From NCBI GenBank assembly GCA_029266735.1, contig JAQSWG010000010.1:1-64000 (forward strand): 64,000 nt of DNA. The letters run 5' to 3'. Below the pieces are notes generated by a model, which searched no databases, had not been told where the DNA came from, and saw nothing but the letters and a program-made list of their open reading frames with translations. The DNA is from Ornithinibacter sp. Lineage in GTDB: Bacteria; Actinomycetota; Actinomycetes; Actinomycetales; Dermatophilaceae. Below, one piece after another: positions 10,892 to 22,472 of the stretch (its first letter is position 1; the number at the start of each line of letters is the position of its first letter). The translations under genes were made by a program, and so were the position numbers.

Positions 10892-10903
10892 CGGGTCAGG
10901 CTA
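10892..10903 (-). promoter_or_regulatory. -10 box for leaderless RhtA-like gene
   Basis: On the minus strand TAGCCT is followed by 6 nt and the GTG start codon at 10891. Confidence 0.6.
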
Positions 10904-11058
10904 GCCATCCGCCCAACCATCGCCCCCGACGCTCGGCGGTGCGCGAGCGGGTTCGGTTGTGTGGTGGTGGTGCCGAACGGGCTGCATGTCTGCGCCCTTG
11001 GCATCACCGGGCGCCCGGGCTGATGCCCGCGAGTGGCACCGTCGGCGTCTCCCGGACC

Positions 11059-11149
11059 TCTGCGCCATCGAGGTGGTGACGCAGAAGACGGGTCAGGACG
11101 CAGAAGCTTCTGCGTCACCGCCCGACTTCTGCGCCATCAGTGGTGACGC
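11059..11149. repeat. palindromic intergenic repeat cluster
   Basis: The 20-nt perfect palindrome GACGCAGAAGCTTCTGCGTC lies at 11097-11116. The 12-mer GTGACGCAGAAG occurs directly at 11076-11087 and inverted at 11107-11118. Flanking these, TCTGCGCCATC followed by TGGTGACGC appears twice (from 11059 and from 11128), giving a direct repeat about 69 bp apart whose two ends are themselves inverted. No protein-coding frame is convincing across it. It may be a small mobile or REP-like element, or a bidirectional hairpin; no transposase is nearby. The rest of 10904-11176 shows nothing recognisable. Confidence 0.65.
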
Positions 11150-11176
11150 GCGCCCGGTCCGCCAAGGGCACCGGCC

Positions 11177-11367
11177 TCACCAGCCGCGCCGGCGCCACTC
11201 GTCGAGGTGTGGACGCTCGGCTCCGATCGTCGAGTCGTCGCCGTGACCGGGGTAGAACCAGGTGTCGTCGTCGTGGGTCGCGAAGACGCGCTCGACGACG
11301 TCCCGGTAGAGGGAGTCGAAGCTCTGGCCGGGGTTCTTCGTGTTGCCCACGCACCGGGGAAGAGCGA
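11177..11367 (-). pseudogene. truncated 3' fragment of a metallo-beta-lactamase-fold hydrolase gene
   Basis: Read on the minus strand it encodes SLFPG, a 1-nt frameshift, then VGNTKNPGQSFDSLYRDVVERVF and DDDTWFYPGHGDDSTIGAERPHLDEWRRRGW followed by a stop. This parallels the C-terminus of the intact MBL gene at 11923-12582 almost residue for residue over the last half. Homology stops abruptly at the shared 14-mer CCGGGGAAGAGCGA (11354-11367); beyond it there is no MBL sequence. No start or N-terminal metal-binding domain is present. Its GGVGNTKNPGQSF form looks like the usual form of this family, so this fragment may be the original 3' end of the gene. Confidence 0.85.
11354..11367. repeat. 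14-bp direct repeat, left copy, bounding the MBL insertion
   Basis: CCGGGGAAGAGCGA occurs here and at 12098-12111. Both copies encode the SLFPG region of MBL genes. They bracket a 744-bp unit containing the unknown gene and the present 3' end of the intact MBL gene. Confidence 0.7.
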
Positions 11368-11415
11368 GGGATCGTTCTTGAGCGTGGTCGTTAAAACGTG
11401 TGGAAGGCTCGTCTC

Positions 11416-11904
11416 GTGTCGGCTACCGCGCAAGTTCTAGGTCTGCTGGGTGTCGTGCTTGGGGCGGCGTTGTCCTGGGGAGCGGGTGCGCTGAACGAAC
11501 GGGCTCGGTTCCGGCGTGAGCAGATCACGCGTGCCCAGGACCGACGGCTCGATGCCTACGCTGAGTTCTCCTCCTCGACGAAGCGGACGATGTCCGTCCT
11601 ATTTCGAGCGGCGGCTGCTCGAGGCGTTGACCAACAGACCGAGCCCTTGTCGCTCGACGACGCGAAACCTTTGCTCGCAGCCGCGTATCACGACCGGGAA
11701 GTCGCGTTCGAAAAGGTTCGGCTGGTGGGCAGGGAGGAAGTGGCCGAAGCTGCACGCTTGTGGGTGCGGGCGATCTACAAAATGCGTGAAGCAGTGACGG
11801 AGGAGATTTTGACAGAGGAACGATGGAGCGACCTAGTAAGTACGGCCAATGCACATCGAGCGGCGTTCCATGAAGCGGCACGCGGCGATCTTGGACTTTC
11901 TTGA
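11416..11904 (+). CDS. membrane-anchored hypothetical protein
   Basis: The product is 162 aa. A single N-terminal membrane segment (VLGLLGVVLGAALSWGAGAL, about residues 7-26) is followed by a charged, largely helical cytoplasmic part (ERARFRREQITRAQDRRLDAYAEFSSSTKR). Proteins of this shape are scattered in actinobacteria as uncharacterised genes; I cannot assign a function. The codon use is visibly poorer in GC than its neighbours (TTT, AAA, GTA, AGT appear), suggesting recent transfer. GTG 11416 has GGAAGG 8 nt upstream; GTG 11398 is an alternative. It lies inside the unit bounded by the 14-bp repeat and converges on the intact MBL gene with an 18-nt gap. Confidence 0.75.
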   Translation: MSATAQVLGLLGVVLGAALSWGAGALNERARFRREQITRAQDRRLDAYAEFSSSTKRTMSVLFRAAAARGVDQQTEPLSLDDAKPLLAAAYHDREVAFEKVRLVGREEVAEAARLWVRAIYKMREAVTEEILTEERWSDLVSTANAHRAAFHEAARGDLGLS

Positions 11905-11922
11905 ACAACAGGGACTTCCGAA

Positions 11923-12582
11923 TCACCAGCCGCGTGCGCGCCATTCTGCCAGGCTCGGGCGCTCCACCCCCAGGGTCGAGTCGTCGCCGTGTCCCGGGTA
12001 GAACCAGGTGTCATCTTCGTGCTTGGCGAACACTCGCTCTTCTAGGTCGCCCATGAGGGAGTGATGGTCCTCTGGAGTTGTTGTCCGGCCATGACCCCCG
12101 GGGAAGAGCGAGTCGCCGGTGAACAGGTGCGTCCCGTCGTCCGGGTCCGCCCACGAGAGGGCAACCGACCCGGGCGTGTGCCCGCGGAGGTGGATGACAT
12201 CGAGCTCGAGGACGCCCACGGTGACCACGTCGCCGTGTCGCAGCCGGACGTCCGGCGCCACCGGAAGGGCGTCGGCGTCCTCCGCTCCGGCGTACGTCGT
12301 GGCGCCCGTCGCCCGGGCGACGTCCTCCAGCGCCCGCACGTGGTCTGAGTGCCGGTGGGTCGTCACGAGGTGGTCGAGCCGCCCCGTGCCCTCCTGCACG
12401 AGCGCCAGGCACCTCGGGGCGTCGTCGGCGGCGTCGATGAGCAGCTGCTCGCCGGTCTCCGTGCACGTCACCAGGTAGACGTTGTTGTTCATCGCCGACA
12501 CGGCCATCTTGCGGATGGTCGCCCGACGCAGCGTCCGGACGTCCGCGGGGCCGCCCGGGACGACGTGGCCGGTGTACGTCAC
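11923..12582 (-). CDS. MBL-fold metallo-hydrolase (glyoxalase II-like), chimeric 3' end
   Basis: The product is 219 aa. It has the metal-binding motif THRHSDH (His76, His78, Asp80, His81), GHTPGS, the bridging Asp in FTGDSLFPGG and the last His in YPGHGDD. It probably hydrolyses a thioester or similar substrate; coupling to a mycothiol-type enzyme upstream fits a glyoxalase-II-like role, but this is inference. Residues after FPGG (about 162-219) come from the segment right of the 14-bp repeat, are poorer in GC, and differ from the truncated fragment at 11177-11367, so the gene looks spliced from two sources. GTG 12582 has GGGGAG 8 nt upstream and begins 4 nt after the upstream gene. Confidence 0.88.
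   Translation of the reverse strand: MTYTGHVVPGGPADVRTLRRATIRKMAVSAMNNNVYLVTCTETGEQLLIDAADDAPRCLALVQEGTGRLDHLVTTHRHSDHVRALEDVARATGATTYAGAEDADALPVAPDVRLRHGDVVTVGVLELDVIHLRGHTPGSVALSWADPDDGTHLFTGDSLFPGGHGRTTTPEDHHSLMGDLEERVFAKHEDDTWFYPGHGDDSTLGVERPSLAEWRARGW
12098..12111. repeat. 14-bp direct repeat, right copy, inside the intact MBL gene
   Basis: Second copy of CCGGGGAAGAGCGA, encoding SLFPG of the intact MBL hydrolase. It marks the probable junction between the original 5' part of the gene and the imported 3' part. Confidence 0.7.
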
Positions 12583-12586
12583 GGCG

Positions 12587-13282
12587 TCATCTCCCCGGCG
12601 GTAGCAGGGGGAGCGGGTCACCCGACACCCCGTCGTGAAGTCCGCGCGCCAGCCAGCCGAGCAGGGACGCCCGGGTCCCCGTGACGGATGCCGTCCCGAC
12701 GCCGACCGTCCACTCCCCGCCGTCGGTCGCCCGGAGCGTGAGGTCGGGCACCACCTCGGAGGACCGCAGCCGTCGCACCTCCTCGTCGAGGAACCGGCCC
12801 TGGAGCTCGGGCTCGATGTCGTCGAAGGTGAACGCCGCGTCGAGGTCGACGTGGTGGTAGGCCACCTCCCGCAGCCTCACGAACGGAATCCGACCGGCCC
12901 TGACGAGGAAGACCCCTGGCGTTCGCTCGAGGCGCAGCTCGGCGTGGTCCGGGCGGAGACGTGGAAGGTGCTCGGCCAGCACGGCCGCGCTCTGGTCGAC
13001 GTCCTCGACAAGCTCCGCGGAGGACCGGCCGGCCCCGGCCTCGATGTCGGCGTCGCGCGCCTCCTCACTCGCGTACATCGTCTCGCCGGTCCCCTCGACC
13101 GCGGAGCGGATGAGGGCGGCGAGGCCGTCGGCGTTGCGGGCGACGTGGGTGAGGACGTGGCCCCGAGTCCACCCTTCACACAGTGAGGGCGAGCGGGGGT
13201 CGTCGAGGCCGCGCGCCGTGTGGAGCAGCAGCCGCGTGTGGCGGTCGACGGCCTTCAGGACGTCTGGCGAGGTCGGGTCCAT
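12587..13282 (-). CDS. maleylpyruvate isomerase family mycothiol-dependent enzyme (DinB-like)
   Basis: The product is 231 aa. The N-terminal DinB-like bundle has SLCEGWTRGHVLTHVARNADGL with the metal His, and FVRLREVAYHHVDLDAAF provides the second ligand cluster of the MDMPI_N family. A C-terminal domain with LTLRATDGGEWTVG and a leucine-rich end (ASLLGWLARGL) matches MDMPI_C. Such proteins use mycothiol as thiol cofactor; the substrate is unknown. ATG 13282 lies 6 nt after a minus-strand TAGCGT, so the mRNA is probably leaderless. The MBL gene follows after 4 nt and is probably cotranscribed. Confidence 0.85.
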   Translation of the reverse strand: MDPTSPDVLKAVDRHTRLLLHTARGLDDPRSPSLCEGWTRGHVLTHVARNADGLAALIRSAVEGTGETMYASEEARDADIEAGAGRSSAELVEDVDQSAAVLAEHLPRLRPDHAELRLERTPGVFLVRAGRIPFVRLREVAYHHVDLDAAFTFDDIEPELQGRFLDEEVRRLRSSEVVPDLTLRATDGGEWTVGVGTASVTGTRASLLGWLARGLHDGVSGDPLPLLPPGR

Positions 13283-13294
13283 GAACCGACGCTA
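13283..13294 (-). promoter_or_regulatory. -10 box for leaderless mycothiol-dependent enzyme gene
   Basis: Minus-strand TAGCGT is followed by 6 nt and the ATG at 13282. Confidence 0.55.
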
Positions 13295-13381
13295 CCCCCG
13301 CCCTCGGGCATCCTGAGGAGCACGTCGTGCAGGCCGCGGGATGACCTGCCCAACGATGAGGGTGTTGTCGGTGCCGCGACC

Positions 13382-13394
13382 TAGCATGGCGTGC
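13382..13394 (+). promoter_or_regulatory. -10 box for leaderless uvrA
   Basis: TAGCAT is followed by 7 nt and GTG 13395. This spacing selects GTG 13395 over the ATG at 13386, which overlaps the -10 box itself. Confidence 0.6.
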
Positions 13395-16454
<3,060 letters not shown>

Positions 16455-16459
16455 CCGAC

Positions 16460-16534
16460 GGGCGTCGGCGCCGAGAGGAGCGGGCGTACGCACCTCGTCC
16501 AACCGTCCTCCGACGGCGCCGGCGCCCTTCTGTT
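16460..16534 (+). terminator. putative uvrA terminator, long-loop hairpin
   Basis: GGGCGTCGGCGCCG (16460-16473) pairs with CGGCGCCGGCGCCC (16514-16527) with one G-U pair, and TTCTGTT follows. The loop is long (40 nt), so the structure may be nested. It lies between the convergent uvrA and livF genes. Confidence 0.5.
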
Positions 16535-16545
16535 CCCCCCTCCGG

Positions 16546-17259
16546 TCAGTCCTCGCCGAGGTAGGCCTTGCGCACGTCGTCGCTGGAGAGCAGCTCCGCC
16601 CCGGTGCCGGACAGGACGATCGAGCCCACCTCGAGCACGTAGCCCTTCGTCGCCCGCTTGAGCGCTGCCTGGGCGTTCTGCTCGACGAGGAGGATCGTCG
16701 TTCCCTGTTGCTGAAGCGTCGTGACCGTCGTCATGATCCGCTTCATCATGATCGGCGACAGGCCCATCGAAGGCTCGTCGAGCATGAGCAGCTGGGGGCG
16801 GCTCATCATCGCCCGCCCCATGGCAAGCATCTGCTGCTCGCCGCCAGAGAACGTGCCGGCTGGCTGCGCACGCCGCTCACGAAGGATGGGGAAGAGCTCG
16901 TACGCCGCCTCGAGGTCCGCGTCGATCCCCTTGTCCTTTCTGGCGAACGCACCGAGGTAGAGGTTCTCCTCGACCGTGAGGCGGGGAAAGATCCGCCGCC
17001 CCTCGGGGGAGTGCGCGAGTCCGAGCTGGACGATGTCGTGGGCCTCGACCGTCGTGATGTCCTTGCCCTTGAACCGGATCGAACCGGAGGTCGGACGCAG
17101 GAGTCCCGAGATCGTCCGTAGGGTCGTCGTCTTGCCGGCGCCGTTGGTGCCGATGAGGCTGACGACCTCGCCCTCGTTGACGTCGAAGCTGATCCCCTTG
17201 ACGGCCTTGATCTTGCCGTAGGCGACCTCGAGGTCCTTCACCTCCAACATGGCGCTCAC
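16546..17259 (-). CDS. livF: branched-chain amino acid ABC transporter ATP-binding protein LivF
   Basis: The product is 237 aa. It has Walker A GTNGAGKT, Q-loop segment GLAHSPEGRRIFPRLTVEENL typical of LivF, signature FSGGEQQML and Walker B LLMLDEPSMGLSP. It energises uptake of branched-chain amino acids together with LivG and the LivHM channel. The GTG start overlaps the livG stop (GTGA type), which indicates translational coupling; ATG 17250 is a possible alternative. It is the last gene of the livKHMGF unit. Confidence 0.93.
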   Translation of the reverse strand: MSAMLEVKDLEVAYGKIKAVKGISFDVNEGEVVSLIGTNGAGKTTTLRTISGLLRPTSGSIRFKGKDITTVEAHDIVQLGLAHSPEGRRIFPRLTVEENLYLGAFARKDKGIDADLEAAYELFPILRERRAQPAGTFSGGEQQMLAMGRAMMSRPQLLMLDEPSMGLSPIMMKRIMTTVTTLQQQGTTILLVEQNAQAALKRATKGYVLEVGSIVLSGTGAELLSSDDVRKAYLGED

Positions 17260-18074
17260 ACGCTCTCCTCCTCGTCGTCCCCACCGATGTAGGCCTCGAT
17301 GACCCGGTGGTCGGACTGCACCTGGTCGGGAGTCCCCTCCACCAGAAGTGAGCCACGCACCAGACACAGGACCCGGTCGCAGAGGTTGAAGATGAAGCGC
17401 ATGTCGTGCTCGATGACGACGACGGCGAGACCGCCCTCCCTGATCTTGAAGATCAGGCCCATGGTCTCCTCGGTCTCCCTCGGGTTCATGCCGGCCGTTG
17501 GCTCGTCGAGCAGAAGGATCTGCGGGTCCGTCGCCAGGGCCCGCGCGATCTCGAGCCGCCGCTGGTCGCCGTACGGCATGTTGCGAGCGAGCAGCTCCGT
17601 GGACCTGCCCAGGCCGACGTAGTCGAGGAGCTCCTGCGCCCGCTCCCGGGTCGCCGCCTCCTCGCGCTTGAATTTGGGGCCCCGCAGGATCGAGGTGAGT
17701 GCCATCGACGACGTGCGACAGTAGCGCCCCACCATGACGTTCTCGAGCGCGGTCATGTTTCCGAAGAGCCGGATGTTCTGGAACGTGCGGGCCATGCCAG
17801 CCCGCACGACCTTCAGCGGCTTCGGCGGCAGGATGGCGCCCTTGAGGGTCACGGTGCCTTCCGTGGGGACGTACATGCCCGTGAGGCAGTTGAAGAACGT
17901 CGTCTTGCCGGCACCATTGGGCCCGATGAGGCCGACGATCTCGCCCTCGTGGACCCGCATGCTGACGTCGTCGACAGCAGTGAGCCCGCCGAAGCGCATC
18001 GTGACGCTGCTGGCCTCCAGCACGGTGACGCGCCCCGCCTCGTGGCCGGTCGTCGCGGTGTCGGTGACGGTCAT
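17256..18074 (-). CDS. livG: branched-chain amino acid ABC transporter ATP-binding protein LivG
   Basis: The product is 272 aa. Walker A is GPNGAGKTT, ARTFQNIRLFGNMTALENVMVGRY is the characteristic LivG segment, and LLLDEPTAGMNPRETEE is Walker B. The usual LSGG signature is replaced by MPYGDQRRLEIARAL, which is normal for LivG proteins. The first 15 or so residues are an extension. ATG 18074 overlaps the livM stop by 4 nt. Confidence 0.93.
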   Translation of the reverse strand: MTVTDTATTGHEAGRVTVLEASSVTMRFGGLTAVDDVSMRVHEGEIVGLIGPNGAGKTTFFNCLTGMYVPTEGTVTLKGAILPPKPLKVVRAGMARTFQNIRLFGNMTALENVMVGRYCRTSSMALTSILRGPKFKREEAATRERAQELLDYVGLGRSTELLARNMPYGDQRRLEIARALATDPQILLLDEPTAGMNPRETEETMGLIFKIREGGLAVVVIEHDMRFIFNLCDRVLCLVRGSLLVEGTPDQVQSDHRVIEAYIGGDDEEESV

Positions 18075-19791
18075 TTTGCCCCCTGGAGGTGTTCTGGCTC
18101 GAGCTGTTCTGGGTCGAGGTGCTCTGCCTGGAGGTGCTCTGCCTGGAGGAGCTCGCTGAGCTCCTGGTCCTCCTCGTGGAACTCCAGCTGGCGCCGCTTG
18201 CTCGGCACCAGGCCCTCCGGCCGGAACCTCATCATGACGACAAGGAGGAGACCGAAGACGAGCAGCCGGTAGTCGTTCACCTCGCGCAGCTTCTCGGGGA
18301 GCAGCTTGAGGATCGTCGCGCCGACGAGCACCCCGACGACGGTGCCCATGCCACCGAGGACCACCGCCGAGAGGAGGAACGCCGACTCGAGGAAGACGTA
18401 CTGGTCGGGGCTGACCGAGGTGTCCTGGTGCGCCTTGATGGTGCCCGCGAGGCCGGCAAGGAAGGCGCCCACTGAGAAGGCGAGCAGCTTGAGGCCGAAC
18501 GTGTTGACGCCCATGGCCTCGGCGGCCCGCTCATCCTCGCGGATCGCGACCCAGCCGCGGCCGATTCGACTGTTGTTGAGCCGGGTGAAGACGAGCATGA
18601 CGAACATGAGGAGGAGCAGGAGGACGAAGTAGTAGTTGCTGAACCGACCGAGCGGGATGCCGGCGACCGTGTGCACCTCGCCGAAGTCGAACCCGAGGAG
18701 CTCGAGGTCGGGGATGGCCGGGATGCCGTTGGGCCCGTTCGTGAGGTCGGGACCGTTGTTGCCGTCGAGGTTGAACATGGCGAGCCGGAAGATCTCACCG
18801 AAGCCCAGGGTCACGATCGCGAGGTAGTCGCCGGAGACGCGCAGGGTCGGGGAGCCGATGATGAGGCCGAAGGTCGCCGCGGTCGCCGCACCGATGAGCA
18901 TGACGACGACGAAGGGCGGCTTCCAGCCGATCGTCGCGAACCCCGAGCTCGACAGCATGGCCGCGACGTAGGCGCCGGTTCCGAGGAAGGCGATGTAGCC
19001 GAGGTCGAGCAGCCCCGCGAGGCCGACGACGATGTTGAGGCCGAGAGCCGTCGTCGCGAAGATCAGCACCTGGGTCGCGATCGACATGTTGGCGTCGGAG
19101 CCGTCCTGGGTGAACGGGAAGAGGAACGCGACGAGGAAGGCGGCAAGCAGCAGTGGACGTCGGTTGTTCGCGCCGATGAAGCCGAGATAGCCGCCGAAGC
19201 CCGTGCCGAGGAGGCCGCCGGCGAGCCCGATGAGGGCGATGAGGAAGGACGCGAAGATCACGCCGTCCTGGATGTCGAGCGTGTAGGCCACGGTGAACAG
19301 GAGGATCGCCATGAGCACGACGATGATGACGATCTCGAGCGTGCTGGACAGCCGTGGCCAGCGCCGGACGTCGATGTCGACCTCGGGCGACAGGTGTCCC
19401 GCGAGGGTGAGGAGCACCGCGCCGACCAGCGCGACCCAGCCGCCCTCGTTGGCGTTGATGAGCCCACCGGACTGGTAGGCGACCGATGCGATGATCCAGA
19501 CGACGAACACGATGCCGGTGGTGCCCAGGATGCGCAGGCCGCGCGCCGGGCTCAGCCACGGGGGCCGCCGCAGGAGCAGGACGGCGAGGATGACTCCGAT
19601 GACGCCGAACAGCATCGCGTACAGCTGGATGCCGGCCGGGTAGAACCGGATCGACAGGTCCCCGAGGATGCGGTCGTCGTAGGACCACGACAGCAGGCCG
19701 CTGAGGAGGAAGAGGATGCCGCCCGCGAGGGCCAGCCAAGGAGCCTTCGGCCCGTGCGTCGCCCGGACGCTGTCCGGAAGGATGCGCCTGC

Positions 19792-19795
<4 letters not shown>
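18071..19795 (-). CDS. livM: branched-chain amino acid ABC transporter permease LivM, extended at both ends
   Basis: The product is 574 aa, longer than the usual LivM. The core permease is in the second half, with GLNIVVGLAGLLDLGYIAFLGTGAYVAA, SGDYLAIVTLGFGEI and the EAA-type loop NNSRIGRGWVAIREDERAAEAMGVN. The first 200 or so residues hold extra membrane segments. The C-terminus ends in a pentad-like repeat (LQAEH LQAEH LDPEQ LEPEH LQ) encoded by near-identical 15-bp units. It forms the membrane channel with LivH. ATG 19795 overlaps the livH stop by 4 nt. Confidence 0.92.
18083..18157. repeat. 15-bp tandem repeat in the livM 3' end
   Basis: Near-identical 15-nt units such as GGTGCTCTGCCTGGA occur consecutively and encode the C-terminal pentads of LivM. 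Because units are multiples of three, the copy number can change without breaking the frame. Confidence 0.6.
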
Positions 19796-20739
<944 letters not shown>

Positions 20740-20871
20740 TCCGACCTCCTGTGTAGACGGGGAACGGGCTGGGGGGAGCGTAGCGGGTGCGTGCGGCGCT
20801 GTCTTGCATCCAGCAGGGGCGGGCGGTCCCGGAACCATCGGGGTGCGTCGGACCGGTGCCGGAACAGGCGA

Positions 20872-20902
20872 AGCGGGGGTGGTCCGGTGGACCACCCCCG
20901 CT
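20872..20902 (-). terminator. hairpin between livK and livH
   Basis: AGCGGGGGTGGTCC and GGACCACCCCCGCT form a perfect 14-bp stem with a 3-nt loop, 40 nt after the livK stop. In such operons a hairpin here typically lets most transcripts end after the binding protein gene, so that LivK is made in excess over the membrane parts. The remainder of 20740-20942 shows no gene. Confidence 0.8.
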
Positions 20903-20942
20903 GTCAGGGCGTCGTCACAGCTGTGACGTCACGACCCTGGGC

Positions 20943-22172
20943 TTACTTGAACTCCTCGGTCGAAACCGGCTTCCACGCGTCACCCTCGACGCCGTAGACG
21001 GTGAGGACCCGGGAGGTGGTGTCGCCGTACTCGTCGAAGGCCACCTTGCCGGTGACGCCGTCGAACGAGACCTTGCTCATCGCCTCGACCGTCGCCTGGC
21101 GGGCCGCTTCGGCGCTGTCCGCGTCGGCGAGCGAGACCTTGAGCGCGTTGATGATGGCGTTCGCGGCGTCGTAGGAGTATGCACCGTAGGCCTCGTAGGG
21201 GTCGGCGTAGCCGCCCGCTTCGTAGGCCTCGACGAAGGCCTTCGCCGAGGCGAGCTCCTCGGTCGGGGCGCCGATCGCCGTGGCGAGGTCACCGTTGGAG
21301 GTGGCGCCGGCGAGCTTGATGAACTCACCCGAGTAGATGCCGTCACCACCCATCAGCGGGACGTTGAGGCCCGCGGCCTTCATCTGCTGGGAGAACGGAC
21401 CGGCCTGAGGGTACTCGCCGCCGTAGTACACGGCCTTGGGGTTCGAGGGCTTGATCTTGCTGATGACGGCGTCGTACTTGTCGTCATCCGGGTTGATGGT
21501 CTCGGCCGCGACGATCTTGCCCCCCAGCTTGGTGTACTCCTGGGTGAACGCGTCGACCAGGCCCTGACCGTAGGTCTTCTTGTCGTGGACCGTCGCGATC
21601 TCCTTGATGCCCGCCTTCTCGAAGAGGTAGCGCGCTGCGAAGGGGCCCTGGATGGAGTCGGTGGTGCAGGTGCGGAAGTACGTCGGGTAGGTCCGCTCGG
21701 GCGCTGTCGCGAAGTTCGCACCCTGGGTGAGGGCAGGGTTCGTGTTGGCCGGCGAGACCTGGGTGATGTTGGCCGCCGCGAGGACCGGCTGGACGCTCTG
21801 CGCCACGCTCGAGTTCAGCGTGCCGACGACAGCAACGACGTCCTTGTCGGACGCGAGCTTCGTCGCGGCGTTCTTGCCGACGTCGGGGGTGGCCTGGTCG
21901 TCCTCGGCCGCGAGCTCCAGGGTCCAGCCCGGGATCGCCTGGGACTCGTTGGCCTGCTTGAGGGCCAGGTCGACCGAGTTCGAGATGCCCTTGCCGAGAG
22001 CGGCGAGGTCGCCGGACAGTGGCGCGATGACGCCGATCTTGGCGACCTTGTTCTCGGAACCGGCACCGCCGGTGTCGCCCTCGTCCTCGCCACCACGCGT
22101 GCCACAACCGGCGAGCGCGAGCGAGGCCACGAGCAGCGAGGCGCCAACGGCAACCACGGAACGCTGAGGCAC
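20943..22172 (-). CDS. livK: branched-chain amino acid ABC transporter substrate-binding lipoprotein
   Basis: The product is 409 aa. A signal peptide ends in the lipobox LAGC (lipid-modified Cys23), followed by a Gly/Asp/Glu-rich linker and a Peripla_BP_6 domain beginning VAKIGVIAPLSGDLAALGKGISNSVDLALKQAN. VVGTLNSSVAQSVQPVLAAANITQVSPANTNPALT is the ligand-cleft region typical for Leu/Ile/Val-binding proteins. The protein sits on the outer face of the membrane and delivers amino acids to LivHM. GTG 22172 has AGGAGG 4 nt upstream. A minus-strand TACAGT at 22239-22244 may be the -10 box, giving a leader of about 60 nt. Confidence 0.93.
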   Translation of the reverse strand: MPQRSVVAVGASLLVASLALAGCGTRGGEDEGDTGGAGSENKVAKIGVIAPLSGDLAALGKGISNSVDLALKQANESQAIPGWTLELAAEDDQATPDVGKNAATKLASDKDVVAVVGTLNSSVAQSVQPVLAAANITQVSPANTNPALTQGANFATAPERTYPTYFRTCTTDSIQGPFAARYLFEKAGIKEIATVHDKKTYGQGLVDAFTQEYTKLGGKIVAAETINPDDDKYDAVISKIKPSNPKAVYYGGEYPQAGPFSQQMKAAGLNVPLMGGDGIYSGEFIKLAGATSNGDLATAIGAPTEELASAKAFVEAYEAGGYADPYEAYGAYSYDAANAIINALKVSLADADSAEAARQATVEAMSKVSFDGVTGKVAFDEYGDTTSRVLTVYGVEGDAWKPVSTEEFK

Positions 22173-22238
22173 GTTTCCTCCTGAGTAGTTCGTCTGAGTG
22201 AGCAGGTGTGCTCGTGCCCGCGTGTGGCGAGCATGCGA

Positions 22239-22244
22239 ACTGTA
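22239..22244 (-). promoter_or_regulatory. candidate -10 box of livK
   Basis: On the minus strand TACAGT lies about 65 nt before the livK GTG. Together with the rest of 22173-22472 it forms the non-coding region between the divergent livK and Rieske genes. Confidence 0.35.
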
Positions 22245-22309
22245 ACCACTGCCTCGCCGCCCGCACAGCATTGCCCCCAGAGTGGTGCCGAGTTGTTACC
22301 TGCTGCCTG

Positions 22310-22343
22310 TTGACCCTGACCGGGTCGTGGTCAACGGTCAGGG
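22310..22343. promoter_or_regulatory. nested inverted repeats in the livK / Rieske divergent region
   Basis: CCCTGACC (22314-22321) is matched by GGTCAGGG (22336-22343), and TTGACC (22310-22315) by GGTCAA (22329-22334). The two interleaved inverted repeats are a candidate operator in the only gene-free stretch of about 300 bp here (22173-22472). Nothing else recognisable is seen in that stretch. Confidence 0.35.
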
Positions 22344-22472
22344 ATGCCGTCGCGCAGGAGCGGTTCTCGGTGATACTTCGGGGGAGCACCCCGCAGTCCA
22401 TCGCCGCCACGACGTCCGAGACGCCCGCGGGCGGCACACATCGGCGCACCCACCACGAGGGAGAGGACCACG

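Noticed and set aside
10888-11118. Small minus-strand ORF of 76 aa over the palindromic cluster
   Set aside because: It overlaps the repeat symmetry, has no ribosome binding site and no recognisable sequence; more likely a by-product of the repeats.
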